In this document: piece by piece, positions 8,833 through 17,965 of the stretch
Numbering within the stretch: the first letter of the stretch is position 1
Layout of the letters: each line of letters starts with the position of its first letter
Assembly: GCF_000820125.1 (NCBI RefSeq)
Contig: NZ_CDBY01000049.1
Location: forward strand, 60,629 to 124,628
Origin: Aeromonas simiae
GTDB taxonomy: Bacteria > Pseudomonadota > Gammaproteobacteria > Enterobacterales > Aeromonadaceae
Direction of reading: 5' to 3'
Length of the DNA stretch: 64,000 bases
Notes under the pieces: model-generated
What the model was told of the DNA's origin: nothing
Databases searched by the model: none
What the model saw: only the letters and a program-made list of their open reading frames with translations
Program-made: the position numbers and the translations under genes

Positions 8833-11800
8833 ATGTTTCCCAAGAAATCAGGTTTTCGTTTAGCCCCCATACTGAGCACCCTATGCATCGTCGTATCGCT
8901 GCTTGGTTTCCCGCTCCATGCGCAGGAGCTTCCCACCCATGCCCAGGTTCAGCGCCAACTTGACGAACTCGGCAAGGTGGACAAACTGACGGCAGCCCAG
9001 CAGAACGACCAGAAATGGCTCAATGAAACCCTGACCACGCTGGAGGCGATCGACAAGGCCAAGAGCAAGGCCAAGGCCCATACCCTGCGGGTCAAAACCC
9101 TGCCTAATGAGCTGGAAGAGACCAACAGCAAGCTGCTTGCCATTGGCAAGGAGAGCCAAACTGAGTCCCTCGAGAAAGAGTACGCCAACTACAGCCTGGC
9201 CCGGCTGGAGCAGTTACAGAGCACCACCCTGACCGAGTTGCAGGACATGCAGGAGAAGCTGGGCGCGATCAACAGCACACTCACCAACCTGCAAACCCTG
9301 CCGGAGCGGGCCCAGGCCAACATGAGCAAGGGCTACCAGCGCAGCCAGGAGATCCGTACCCGCCTCGGCAGCGGTGACGGAGTCAGTAGCGCCGAGAAGA
9401 TGAAGCTGGAGAGCGAGCAGGCGCTGATCGAACTCAACCTGACCCAGCTGCAGAAGGATCTCGACAGCCGGAGCGCCATTCAGGAGCTCACCACCAAGCA
9501 GCGAGATCTGCTGACGGCCCACCTCAATCAGGAAGAGAAGCGCCTCGAACTGCTGCAACGCTTGCTCAGCGCCAAACGACTCGGTGATACCGAGAAGGCC
9601 GCCGAGCAGAGCGGTGAGCTGGTGGCGAGACAAAATAACCCATTGGTACAGCAGGAGCAGGAGACTAACTACCAGCTCAGCCAACAGCTTATCGATGCCA
9701 CCAGCAAGCTCAACCAGCTGACCCAGAAGAACATGCAAGCCAAGAGCTGGCTGGAGCGCGGCACCCAGATGGAGCGCAACCTCAACGAGCAGGTGCAGAT
9801 GCTCAAGGGCAACCTGCTGCTCTCGCGCATCCTCTACCAGCTCTATCAGCAACTTGAGAGCGCCCCCAACCAGATGGTCAAGAATCTGGAAGAGCAGATC
9901 GCCGACCTGCATCTGGCCCAGTTTGAGCTGAGCCAGCAGCGCGATGAGCTGTTCCAGAAGAGCCAGTTCATCGACGCCCTCATCGCCCAGAATCCGGATC
10001 CGGTCAGCGAAGAGGACAAGAAGGCGCTCGGCGAGCTCATCGACACTCGGGTCGATCTGCTCGATCAGCTCAACCGCCAGCTCGATGCCCAGCTCACCAC
10101 GGCCATCAGCCTGCAACTGACCCAACAGCAGATCCAGCGCGTCTACGACCAGATCGAGTTTACCCTGCAGCAACACATCTTCTGGGTCAGCAGCAATAAA
10201 CCCATCGATCTCGGCTGGTTCCTGAGCTGGCCAGCCCAGGCTTTCAAACAGTCTTCCGACTGGGTGCTGCGCCCTGACTGGAAACACTGGGGGGAGATGC
10301 TCCTCCCCATCAGCCTGCTGGCCTTGCCGATGCTGCTGGTGGGTGGTCTGTTGCGCTGGAAGCGTCCGCTACTGCGTCACAAGCAGGAGAAGATCGCCAA
10401 GGATCTGGGGCGTTTTCGCCATGACAGCCAGTGGCACACCCCCAAGGCGCTGCTATGGGCGCTGGTCACCCGCCTGCCGGGTAGCCTCTTCATCGGAGCC
10501 AGCGGCCTGCTGCTGACCTATTGCGGGTTGCTCAGCGCCAAACTGATCTTCCTCATCACGGTCAACTTGGCGCTCGGCTATCTGGTGTTCGGCCTCTATC
10601 TGGATGTTATGCGTCCGGGCGGCATCGCCGAAACCCATTTTCGCCTGAGCAAGGCCGAACTGCAGGCCAAGTACGGCAGCATGCGCTATCTGTGGTTGCC
10701 CCTGCTGCCCCTCATCATGCTGTCGACCAAGGGGGTGGTCGAGCCCTCGACCCTCGGCAACGATGTGATCGGCCAGACCCTCACCTTGCTGCTGCTTGGC
10801 CTGACCACCTATCTGGTCTTCCCCATCTCGCGCGCGCGCATGCAGGGGGAAGAGGGAAGCCTGCTGCACTCTGTCACCGCCATCGCGCTGGCACTGGCTC
10901 CGGTGGCGCTGATCGTGCTGGTGGTGATGGGCTACTACTACACGGCGCTCAAGCTCACCGGCCGGCTGATCGAGTCTTTCTACCTCATTTTGGTGTGGAG
11001 CCTAGTCTATCGCACCGCCCTGCGTGGCCTCGAGCTGGCAGCGCGACGCCTCGCCTGGCGCCGCGCCGTCGCCAAGCGCGAGCAAAAAGAGAAGGCCAGC
11101 GAGGATGCCGAGGGGGGCGAGACCATTGAAGAGCAGCCGATGGCGCTGGAAGAGGTGAGCCAGCAGTCGCTGCGCCTCACCCGCATCGCCCTGCTCGGCG
11201 TGTTTGGCATCGCCTTCTACTGGTTGTGGTCCGATCTGGTGGCGGTCTTCTCCTACCTCGACGGCATCGTGCTGTGGCACAAGAGCGAGGGCGCCGGCGC
11301 CAATGCGGTGCTCTACCCCATCAGCCTGCGCGACGTGATGACCGGCTTCTTCGTGCTCGGCGCCGCCTGGTCGTTGGCCCGCAACCTGCCGGGCCTGCTT
11401 GAGGTGCTGGTGCTCTCACGCCTGCGCCTGGGTCAGGGTACCGCCTACGCCATCACCACCATGCTCAACTATGTGCTGATGGGGATAGGTACCCTCAGCG
11501 CACTGGCGCTGCTCGGCGTGCAGTGGGACAAACTGCAATGGCTGGCCGCCGGTCTCTCGGTCGGTATCGGTTTTGGTATGCAGCAGATCGTGTCTAATTT
11601 CGTCTCGGGCATCATCATCCTGTTCGAGCGTCCGGTTCGCATCGGTGACACCGTCACCATCGGCACCTTCTCTGGCACCGTCTCCAAGATCCGCATCCGC
11701 GCCACCACCATCACCGACTTCGACCGTAAAGAGGTGATCATCCCCAATCAGCAGCTGATGACCGAACGGCTCATCAACTGGTCGTTGAGCGATACGGTGA

Positions 11801-12156
11801 CCCGGGTGATCGTGCGGGTCGGGGTGGCCTATGGCTCGGATCTCGAACTGACTCGCCAATTGCTCAAGCAAGCGGCGCTCGAAAATAGCCGTGTGCTCAA
11901 AGATCCCGACCCCATCGTCTATTTCCTGACCTTCGGTCCCAGCACGCTGGATCATGAGCTGCGCTTCTTCGTGAGCGAATTGGGCGATCGTAACCCGGCT
12001 ATTGATGAGCTGAACCGGCGAATCGATGTGCTATTTAGGGAAAACAATATCGATATCGCCTTCAACCAGATGGATGTCTATATCAAGAATCTGCAGGGGG
12101 ATGAACAGAAGATCGAATCGCGATCCTCACTGCCGCCCCCCCCAGTATCCCAATAA
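8833..12156 (+). CDS. mscK: Mechanosensitive channel MscK (KefA family)
   Basis: This 1107-residue inner-membrane protein starts with a signal peptide ending LLGFPLHA. A long Gln/Leu-rich coiled-coil periplasmic domain (about residues 30-460) follows, then many membrane segments, and a MscS pore domain from about residue 900 (GIGFGMQQIVSNFVSG, FERPVRIGDTVTIG, EVIIPNQQLM). The size matches E. coli MscK (1120). MscK opens under turgor stress and responds to external K+. A charged loop near residues 745-775 (KREQKEKASEDAEG) is cytoplasmic by inference. It is a single gene between two terminators. Confidence 0.93.
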   Translation: MFPKKSGFRLAPILSTLCIVVSLLGFPLHAQELPTHAQVQRQLDELGKVDKLTAAQQNDQKWLNETLTTLEAIDKAKSKAKAHTLRVKTLPNELEETNSKLLAIGKESQTESLEKEYANYSLARLEQLQSTTLTELQDMQEKLGAINSTLTNLQTLPERAQANMSKGYQRSQEIRTRLGSGDGVSSAEKMKLESEQALIELNLTQLQKDLDSRSAIQELTTKQRDLLTAHLNQEEKRLELLQRLLSAKRLGDTEKAAEQSGELVARQNNPLVQQEQETNYQLSQQLIDATSKLNQLTQKNMQAKSWLERGTQMERNLNEQVQMLKGNLLLSRILYQLYQQLESAPNQMVKNLEEQIADLHLAQFELSQQRDELFQKSQFIDALIAQNPDPVSEEDKKALGELIDTRVDLLDQLNRQLDAQLTTAISLQLTQQQIQRVYDQIEFTLQQHIFWVSSNKPIDLGWFLSWPAQAFKQSSDWVLRPDWKHWGEMLLPISLLALPMLLVGGLLRWKRPLLRHKQEKIAKDLGRFRHDSQWHTPKALLWALVTRLPGSLFIGASGLLLTYCGLLSAKLIFLITVNLALGYLVFGLYLDVMRPGGIAETHFRLSKAELQAKYGSMRYLWLPLLPLIMLSTKGVVEPSTLGNDVIGQTLTLLLLGLTTYLVFPISRARMQGEEGSLLHSVTAIALALAPVALIVLVVMGYYYTALKLTGRLIESFYLILVWSLVYRTALRGLELAARRLAWRRAVAKREQKEKASEDAEGGETIEEQPMALEEVSQQSLRLTRIALLGVFGIAFYWLWSDLVAVFSYLDGIVLWHKSEGAGANAVLYPISLRDVMTGFFVLGAAWSLARNLPGLLEVLVLSRLRLGQGTAYAITTMLNYVLMGIGTLSALALLGVQWDKLQWLAAGLSVGIGFGMQQIVSNFVSGIIILFERPVRIGDTVTIGTFSGTVSKIRIRATTITDFDRKEVIIPNQQLMTERLINWSLSDTVTRVIVRVGVAYGSDLELTRQLLKQAALENSRVLKDPDPIVYFLTFGPSTLDHELRFFVSELGDRNPAIDELNRRIDVLFRENNIDIAFNQMDVYIKNLQGDEQKIESRSSLPPPPVSQ

Positions 12157-12171
12157 GGGGTAATCAAACGG

Positions 12172-12200
12172 AAACGGGCTCTTGATGAGCCCGTTTTTAT
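12172..12200 (+). terminator. Terminator after mscK
   Basis: AAACGGGCTC and GAGCCCGTTT form a perfect 10-bp stem with loop TTGAT, followed by TTATTATT. Confidence 0.9.
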
Positions 12201-12246
12201 TATTAGTGGTTATTCAATCAGATTAATCCGTCATCCATTGACCAAT

Positions 12247-12275
12247 AAAAATGCCGCCCTCAGGCGGCATTTTTA
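12247..12275 (-). terminator. Terminator of hns, probably bidirectional
   Basis: A perfect 12-bp stem (five A, then TGCCGCC, mirrored by GGCGGCA and T residues; loop CTCA) has A and T tracts on both sides. It lies just after the hns stop and serves convergent transcription. Confidence 0.85.
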
Positions 12276-12287
12276 TTGCGATAACGC

Positions 12288-12695
12288 TTAGAGCAAGAAA
12301 TCATCGATGCTGCCACCAGCGGCCACCGCCTCGGCGATCACCTTGGGCATACGGCCTTGGCCGGTCCAGGTCTTCTCCTGGCCATTCTCTTGATACTTGT
12401 ACTTGGCCGGGCGCGGCGCTCGCTTGCTCTTCGAGGCCACTTCACTCTTTTCGGCGGCAGCGCTGCCCACCAGCTCACGCGGATCGATACCCGCCTGTTG
12501 CAACAGCTCGCTGAATTCAGCCAGCTTGCGCTTGCGTTCTTCCTGCTCGGCGCGCTCCTGCTCGACGCTGTCCATGCGCTCGTTATAAATCAGCTCAAAT
12601 TTTTCATGAGCTTCCTGCAGTTGTTCAAAAGAGAGTTCACGCAGAGCTGCACGCAGACTGCGTACGTTCAGAAGAACCTTAAGGAATTCGTTCAT
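12288..12695 (-). CDS. hns: Nucleoid protein H-NS
   Basis: The 135-residue protein has the N-terminal coiled-coil oligomerisation domain (NEFLKVLLNVRSLRAA through ERKRKLAEFSELL), a basic linker and the C-terminal DNA-binding domain KYKYQENGQEKTWTGQGRMP with the AT-hook-like QGR loop. H-NS silences AT-rich, often transferred, DNA; the AT-rich segment near 57.6-58.0 kb would be a natural target. The start at 12695 fits the family N-terminus, whereas the open frame from 12734 would add 13 unlikely residues. Confidence 0.95.
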   Translation of the reverse strand: MNEFLKVLLNVRSLRAALRELSFEQLQEAHEKFELIYNERMDSVEQERAEQEERKRKLAEFSELLQQAGIDPRELVGSAAAEKSEVASKSKRAPRPAKYKYQENGQEKTWTGQGRMPKVIAEAVAAGGSIDDFLL

Positions 12696-12845
12696 TGCTT
12701 CCTCACGGGGAGTAAAAAGACAGGGATTAACCATTCAGAGAATAACACGGAATAGAATAGAGACAATATTGTCTGGGAGAAATATCACCTCCCCAAATAG
12801 GCAACAGGCAATATTGCACTCTTTTTCTTTTTAATTGACGCCTTT

Positions 12846-13271
12846 TCACGGCAGCCGCAATTTCACCCAGGGCCCCGTCAGCTCGCACTCTCCCTGCTCA
12901 TCGCTATTATGCCAACCGAGGCGATGATAAAAACCCAACGCCACGCAGTTGTGGCTCGCCACCTTTAGCGTGGCCGCCGCGCTGCGCTGATCCAGTGCAA
13001 CCTCCAGCAAGCGACGACCAATCCCCATGCCTCTGTGCTCCCGGCTGACATAGAGATGGTGAACAAACCAATCCGGCTGCCAGAGGGAGACCAGGCCGCA
13101 CAGCCGCTCCCCTTGCTCTGCGACCCAGACCTGCTCCCCCTCACTCTGCTCGGCCCAGTCCTGCAGGTGGAAGCGGCTGACATCGGCCCAATGAAATGTC
13201 TCGCGACGAACCCGCAGAAAGAGGGCCGCCAGGGCGGCCTGATCGCACGCTTCAGCCATTCGGATGATCAT
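12846..13271 (-). CDS. GNAT family N-acetyltransferase
   Basis: A 141-residue acetyltransferase. The acetyl-CoA loop is EHRGMGIGRRLLE, followed by the helix NCVALGFYHRLGW of the family. The substrate cannot be told. The ATG at 13271 has GAGG 7 bp upstream. A TTG at 13277 is also in frame. It lies 2 bp after the YqaE gene, so the two are probably translated from one mRNA. Confidence 0.8.
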   Translation of the reverse strand: MIIRMAEACDQAALAALFLRVRRETFHWADVSRFHLQDWAEQSEGEQVWVAEQGERLCGLVSLWQPDWFVHHLYVSREHRGMGIGRRLLEVALDQRSAAATLKVASHNCVALGFYHRLGWHNSDEQGECELTGPWVKLRLP

Positions 13272-13273
13272 GT

Positions 13274-13444
13274 TCAACCTCGCTTGTCAGTCACGACCAA
13301 CCAGAGTGCATGCACCATACCGGGCACACCTCCGAGCAGCGTTAGCACGATGTTGAGTAGAAAGTGCAGGCTGAGCCCGACCTGGATAAACGCGCATACG
13401 GGGGGCAGGAATATAGCGAGCAAAATCTTGATAAGCGGTGCCAT
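13274..13444 (-). CDS. YqaE/Pmp3 family small membrane protein
   Basis: This 56-residue protein begins APLIKILLAIFLPPVCAF and continues with a second hydrophobic stretch LHFLLNIVLTLLGGVPGMVH. That is the two-helix Pmp3/YqaE/UPF0057 pattern, including the LPP motif and the GxxPGxxHA ending. Family members are small inner-membrane proteins linked to salt and membrane stress. GGAG lies 9 bp before the ATG. Its stop is 2 bp from the GNAT start. Confidence 0.88.
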   Translation of the reverse strand: MAPLIKILLAIFLPPVCAFIQVGLSLHFLLNIVLTLLGGVPGMVHALWLVVTDKRG

Positions 13445-13632
13445 GGCACAAACTCCAGTGAAAGGACGCCTCTACATTAGGAGTCCGCCCTCCTGGTGGC
13501 AATCGTGACCCTTCTCACACCCTGCTATTGATAGATTGCTCTGACGTTCATTGACGCGTCATAGCGCTACCCCTTTCGGTCTCAAAGAGGCATGATGATT
13601 GGTGGATTAACCACCAGTGAACAGGGGTTGAG

Positions 13633-14130
13633 ATGGACAGCAAACAGCTTGCCGGGAACATACTACTGCCGGCACCGTTAGAGTCGGTCTGGAATGCATG
13701 GACAACGGAGTGCGGAATTCGTAGCTTCTTCGCCCCGGATTGCCTGGTCGTCCCCGAGCCAAATGGCCCATTTGAGATCTTCTTTCGTCCCGATGCCGCT
13801 TATGGCGAGCGGGGCACTGAAGGGTGCAGGGTCATGGCGGTCATGCCTTATCAATTGCTGAGTTTTAGCTGGAACTTCCCCCCCCATTTCACCCATATCC
13901 GCCACCAGAAAACCCAGGTTTGCCTGCGCTTCATGCCTGAAGGAATGGGCACCCGCCTCTATCTGTTCCAGACCGGTTGGGCCGACGATCCCCAGTGGGA
14001 TGAAGCCTTCGAGTTCTTCCGCGACGAGTGGTTCAACGTGCTGCTGCCACGCTTGCGCTGGCGCCTGCTGCACGGGCCCATCAACTGGCAGCAACCCCCT
14101 GAGCGTGAAGCGCTGCTGGGTGATGGCTGA
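13633..14130 (+). CDS. SRPBCC (AHSA1-like) domain protein
   Basis: A 165-residue START-like protein. The opening LAGNILLPAPLESVWNAWTT and the later PYQLLSFSWNFPP and GMGTRLYLFQTGW are the strands of an AHSA1/activator-of-Hsp90 type domain. Such proteins bind hydrophobic ligands or act on client proteins; no substrate is apparent. GGGGTTGAG precedes the ATG. Confidence 0.75.
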   Translation: MDSKQLAGNILLPAPLESVWNAWTTECGIRSFFAPDCLVVPEPNGPFEIFFRPDAAYGERGTEGCRVMAVMPYQLLSFSWNFPPHFTHIRHQKTQVCLRFMPEGMGTRLYLFQTGWADDPQWDEAFEFFRDEWFNVLLPRLRWRLLHGPINWQQPPEREALLGDG

Positions 14131-14199
14131 TCCCGGTGCGTTGGCAGCACAGAGGATTGGCGCTATCCTGAGCCTCTTCCTGCTAACGAGTGGTCATCC

Positions 14200-14511
14200 A
14201 TGAAGCTGATCGCCATTACCTCCTGCCCGACAGGCATAGCCCACACCTATATGGCGGCCGATGCCCTGCAAAAGGCCGCCGCCGCACTGGGACTCAGGCT
14301 CAAGGTGGAGACTCAAGGGGCCATGGGGATCGAAAATATCCTCACCGCCCGTGACATCGCGCAGGCCGATCTGGTGCTCATCGCCTCGGACACCGATATC
14401 GAGCAAAAAGAGCGCTTCCTCGGCTGCCCGCAACGGGTCGTGTCGCTGGAGGCGGTCCTACTCGATGCCTCCGCCGTGCTCAAGGCCGCCATCGCGCATG
14501 TTGCAGCGTGA
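14200..14511 (+). CDS. Fructose-type PTS EIIB, single-domain
   Basis: A 103-residue EIIB of the fructose superfamily. The phosphorylated cysteine is in TSCPTGIAHTYMAADAL. It resembles the stand-alone FrwD/FrwB-type EIIBs of E. coli. It has no EIIC membrane partner beside it, and its stop overlaps the next gene, so the two are coupled. The sugar is unknown. Confidence 0.85.
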   Translation: MKLIAITSCPTGIAHTYMAADALQKAAAALGLRLKVETQGAMGIENILTARDIAQADLVLIASDTDIEQKERFLGCPQRVVSLEAVLLDASAVLKAAIAHVAA

Positions 14512-15313
14512 GCTGACCTTCTACTGCCGGCACCCACTGACCATTTGCCAGGCCCAGCGACTCCGCCGACTGGGGGGGCTGTTTCAATCCCGCCTGCTGC
14601 TGCTCAACCTCACCCGCCGTCAACAGGCCAACCCGGCGCAACCGCTCACCGTGCTGGCGTTAGGGGTATGCCCAGGCGATCTGTGCCAGCTGGTCATTGA
14701 GGGCTGTGATGCCGAGTTAGCCCATCTGGTGCTGACCTCCTGGGTCAACGAGCAGGGCGCGCTGCTGGGCCCCCGCCCAACCGACCATGACGAAATAGAC
14801 CGGCGGCTGAGCCAGCACCTGCCCGATTACCACTTTCCTCCCGCCAGACCAGATCGCCTCAAGCGTGCTGACAAGCAGGAGTGCTTGCAGCAGCTGGTGA
14901 ATCAGCTCCCCGACTCGCGGCTGCGAGATCCGGCCCAACTGATGCGCCACCTGCTAACCCGTGAGCAGGTGTGCGCCACCGTGATGCGCCCCGGACTGGC
15001 CATGCCCCACGTGATGAGCAGCAGCGTCTTGGCTCCCTGCCTGGACATGGTCTACAGCCCCACCCCGCTGGAGTGGCAGTCATCGCTCGGCCCGGTGCAG
15101 CTGGTCATCCTGCTGGCCCTGCCCGAGCGCTCTCACGAGGAGCACCTGCGTCCCCTCTCTCATCTGGTGCGCGCCCTGCTGGACGATCGCTTCTGCCCCG
15201 CCTTGCTACGCGCCAGTACCCCCGCCGCCCGCCGCGCCATTCTGCTCGAGGGGCTCATCCCGGCGGGCACAAACCACGATATTGGGACGGCGTCAGCCCC
15301 GTCTTCTGTTTGA
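14498..15313 (+). CDS. HPr-like / fructose-type EIIA fusion protein
   Basis: A 271-residue protein. Residues 1-85 look like a degenerate HPr domain: RHPLTICQAQRL stands where HPr has GLHxRPA, and a His is present but the flanking motif is poor. Residues about 135-255 are a fructose-type EIIA with the phosphorylated histidine in GLAMPHVMSS. It starts inside the EIIB gene (14-bp overlap). The likely role is phosphoryl transfer to the upstream EIIB or to a remote EIIC. Its 3' end overlaps the convergent AraC gene by 59 bp. Confidence 0.65.
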   Translation: MLQRELTFYCRHPLTICQAQRLRRLGGLFQSRLLLLNLTRRQQANPAQPLTVLALGVCPGDLCQLVIEGCDAELAHLVLTSWVNEQGALLGPRPTDHDEIDRRLSQHLPDYHFPPARPDRLKRADKQECLQQLVNQLPDSRLRDPAQLMRHLLTREQVCATVMRPGLAMPHVMSSSVLAPCLDMVYSPTPLEWQSSLGPVQLVILLALPERSHEEHLRPLSHLVRALLDDRFCPALLRASTPAARRAILLEGLIPAGTNHDIGTASAPSSV

Positions 15314-16093
15314 AGACCCGGCAAAAGTAGTTCACGTCGCGATAGCCGCAGCGACTGGCCACCTCTTCGAGGCGAAAACGGTACTTCTTGAGCATGAACT
15401 TGGCCCGCTCCAGCCGCACCCAACTGATGTAATCGGCCAGGCGCATGTGCCCCTGCTGGCGAAACAGGCGCGACAGGTGGCTCGGCGACAGATTAAAACG
15501 TTGAGCGATGCTCTCGCGACTGATCGGGCGGTGGAAGTTCTCCTGAATGTAGATGCAGATGCCGTGGAACAGATCCGCCCCGCGTGGCCTGCCCTGCGCC
15601 GACTCAGCCAGCAGTTGCCGTGAGTAAGAGAGCAGTGCCCGCAGCAAGTGGTTATCCATGGGAGCGGTCACCGCCTCCTGAGCCAGGGTGTTGAGGGAGA
15701 GCAGAATGTGCTCCAGCGCTCGCCCCGCCCCCGCCGGAATGCTGTGCTTTTGCACATCGAAGAACCCCTCTTCCCCCTTGTGCTTGGCCACCAGACTAAA
15801 CCCCAACTGACGCTTGCCAAACAGCAGGCTCAGCACCGAGCACTCATGGGCCCAGTCGGGTTTGTTCCAGGCATTGGGGGGAATATAGAGGGCTTCACCG
15901 GGCAGGATCGCCACCTCTTGCGTCCCCTCCGGTGACCAGAGCTGGTTGACATAACGGCCACTGAACACCAGTTCGAGACGGGGAAAGTTAACCTGATAAC
16001 TGAACCCAGGCGGTACCCCCTGATCGGTGGCGAAGCGAACCCGGCCTCATCGCCAAGCAGACCATCCAGCAACTGGGTAAAGATAATATTCAT
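15255..16093 (-). pseudogene. AraC family regulator with a frameshift
   Basis: Two frames together make one AraC protein of about 279 residues. Frame 1 starts at 16093 (NIIFTQLLDGLLGDEA) and loses homology near 16045. A second frame, open from that point, reads RVRFATDQGVPPGFSYQVNF and continues to the C-terminal double helix-turn-helix (NLSPSHLSRLFRQQ and VASRCGYRDVNYFCRVFKQKTG). One lost base in GGCCGGG at 16041-16047 explains the break. A GTG at 15968 could start a 237-residue product lacking part of the cupin sensor domain. In E. coli the AraC gene yijO stands beside frwD, a similar pairing with EIIB. A sequencing error is the main alternative. Confidence 0.75.
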
Positions 16094-16197
16094 GCTTGAT
16101 CCCGATTAAGGGGGGAAGCGGGCGGCACGGGTTGCCGCCCCATCACCCCGTGTTATAGTCCGGCGCCAGACCCATATAGCCACACGAGGGGGCCCTC

Positions 16198-17382
16198 ATG
16201 AGCCTGAACGCCTTCTACCGCATGACCAACCCGGTTCAGCATTACGAGTGGGGCAGCCGCACGGCCCTCACCACCCTGTTTGGCCTACCCAACCCCGAAG
16301 GGGCGCCCCAGGCCGAGCTGTGGATGGGCGCCCACCCCAACGGCTGCTCCTTGGTCGAGGTGGACGGTGCCCCCACTCGTTTGGCCGACCTCATCGCCGC
16401 CCACCCCGAGGCCACCCTCGGCGCCAGCGCCGCGCCTGTTGGCGCCCTGCCGTTCCTGTTCAAGGTGCTGTGCGCCGAGAAAGCCCTCTCGGTACAGGTG
16501 CACCCGAGCAAGGGGCAAGCTCAGGCCGGCTTTGCCCGCGATAACGCCGCCGGGCTCGCCGCCAACGCGCCAAACCGCAACTACCGCGATGACAACCACA
16601 AGCCCGAGCTGGTGTTCGCCCTCACCCCCTATCAGGCGATGAACGGTTTTCGCGACTTCGCCGCCATCCTCGCCCTGTTCCAGTTGGTTGCCGCGCCGAG
16701 CCTGGCGTCTTTGGTCAGCGCCTTCGCCGCCGAGCAGACCCCTTCCGGGCTGGCGTGCTTTTTTCGCGCCCTGCTGACCTTGCAGGGGCACGCCAAAGAG
16801 GAGGCGTTCGCGGCACTGCACGCCGCCGCAATGGCCCACCGCGAGGAGGAGACCTTCGCCGCCGTGCTCGACTTGTTCGAGCAGTACCCAGGGGACGTGG
16901 GGCTGTTTGCGCCGCTGCTGCTGCACGTGGTGACCCTGGCGCCGGGCCAGGCCATGTACTTAGGCGCCGGCACGCCGCACGCCTACATCCGTGGCGCGGG
17001 GCTGGAAATCATGGCCAACTCGGACAACGTGCTGCGCGCCGGCTTGACCGGCAAGCACATGGACGTGGAGGAGCTGCTCTCCTGCACCCGCTGCGAGCCC
17101 ACGCCGGCGGAGAAGATAATGCTGGCGCCCCGCCTGGAGGGGGCGGTGCAGCACTTCGACGTGCCGGTGCCGGATTTCACCTTCAGCGTCTACCCGGCCG
17201 GGCAGCACGAGCTGCACAGCGCCAGCGCCGAGGTGCTGCTGGCCATCGATGGCGAATTGTCGCTGGTGCAGGAGGGCGCGTCCCTGAGCTTGCAGCCGGG
17301 ACAATCGGCCTTCGTGCCCGCGGTCACCGGTTGTTATCGGGTGCAGGCCAAGGGGCGGTTTGCCCGGGCCGGCAATGGCTGA
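16198..17382 (+). CDS. manA: Mannose-6-phosphate isomerase, class I
   Basis: The 394-residue enzyme interconverts mannose-6-phosphate and fructose-6-phosphate. Zinc ligands are visible in LSVQVHPSK, the glutamate of KPELVFAL and the histidine of GTPHAYIRG. The start GRMTNPVQHYEWGS-like segment (TNPVQHYEWGSRTAL) is characteristic of the class. The upstream gap of 104 bp contains TTATAGT, a possible -10. A clear terminator follows. Location among PTS genes fits mannose or mannosylated sugar use. Confidence 0.94.
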   Translation: MSLNAFYRMTNPVQHYEWGSRTALTTLFGLPNPEGAPQAELWMGAHPNGCSLVEVDGAPTRLADLIAAHPEATLGASAAPVGALPFLFKVLCAEKALSVQVHPSKGQAQAGFARDNAAGLAANAPNRNYRDDNHKPELVFALTPYQAMNGFRDFAAILALFQLVAAPSLASLVSAFAAEQTPSGLACFFRALLTLQGHAKEEAFAALHAAAMAHREEETFAAVLDLFEQYPGDVGLFAPLLLHVVTLAPGQAMYLGAGTPHAYIRGAGLEIMANSDNVLRAGLTGKHMDVEELLSCTRCEPTPAEKIMLAPRLEGAVQHFDVPVPDFTFSVYPAGQHELHSASAEVLLAIDGELSLVQEGASLSLQPGQSAFVPAVTGCYRVQAKGRFARAGNG

Positions 17383-17400
17383 GCGATCCTGCCACATGCG

Positions 17401-17425
17401 AAAGGGGGACGAGGGTCCCCCTTTT
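17401..17425 (+). terminator. Terminator after manA
   Basis: AAAGGGGGAC pairs with GTCCCCCTTT over a 4-nt loop and continues into TTCATTT. Confidence 0.85.
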
Positions 17426-17523
17426 CATTTCGTGCCCAGCGTCACGTTTCTGGCGCCTTGGCGTGGTCACTTGATCCCCACCCGTCACATGGGCTCGCCT
17501 GCACTCAACTGGTGACCTACCAG

Positions 17524-17550
17524 AAAAACGAAGGGGAGCTCGGGCTCCCC
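17524..17550 (-). terminator. Terminator of psiF
   Basis: GGGGAGC / GCTCCCC stem (17533-17550) precedes a T-rich stretch (CGTTTTTC) when read on the minus strand, just after the psiF stop. Confidence 0.75.
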
Positions 17551-17569
17551 TGTCGGTATTGGCAGCGCA

Positions 17570-17965
17570 TCAACTGCCTTTCATGTCCTTCATGCCTTTC
17601 ATGTCCTTCATGCACTTTTGCATAAAGCTCTGCTTGGCTGCCCCGGCCAGTTTCTTGTCGGCCGCCGACTGCTCGCAGTGATTGCCCATGCCTGGCATTC
17701 CTGGGCCACCAGCATCCTTGACGCATTTATTGATGAAACTGGTCTTGGCCGCCCCCGAGAGCTTCTTCTCCTTGGCTGCCTGCTCACAACGGGCCATGGG
17801 GCTGGCTTGATTCTGGGTACGCATGCACTTGTCGACAAAGCTGGTCTTGGCCGCCCCGGCCAGCTTCTTGGCTGCCGCCTGATCGGCGCAGCTCTGCATA
17901 GGAGCGGCCTGAGCCGCGCCGATCCCCATGGCGCACAGCGCCAGTAACACAATGATTCGCTTCAT
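17570..17965 (-). CDS. psiF: PsiF repeat-containing periplasmic protein
   Basis: A 131-residue protein with a signal peptide ending GIGAAQA, then three PsiF repeats of the form C-x(5-9)-KKLxGAAKxSFxxKC (starting near residues 26, 59 and 97). The tail repeats MKDMKG. PsiF is phosphate-starvation induced in E. coli and its function is unknown. E. coli PsiF has two repeats, so this one is longer. No convincing Pho box was found upstream. Confidence 0.85.
   Translation of the reverse strand: MKRIIVLLALCAMGIGAAQAAPMQSCADQAAAKKLAGAAKTSFVDKCMRTQNQASPMARCEQAAKEKKLSGAAKTSFINKCVKDAGGPGMPGMGNHCEQSAADKKLAGAAKQSFMQKCMKDMKGMKDMKGS

Noticed and set aside
9214..10287. A 357-codon open frame antisense to mscK
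   Set aside because: Leu/Gln-rich mirror of the coiled-coil region; not a gene.
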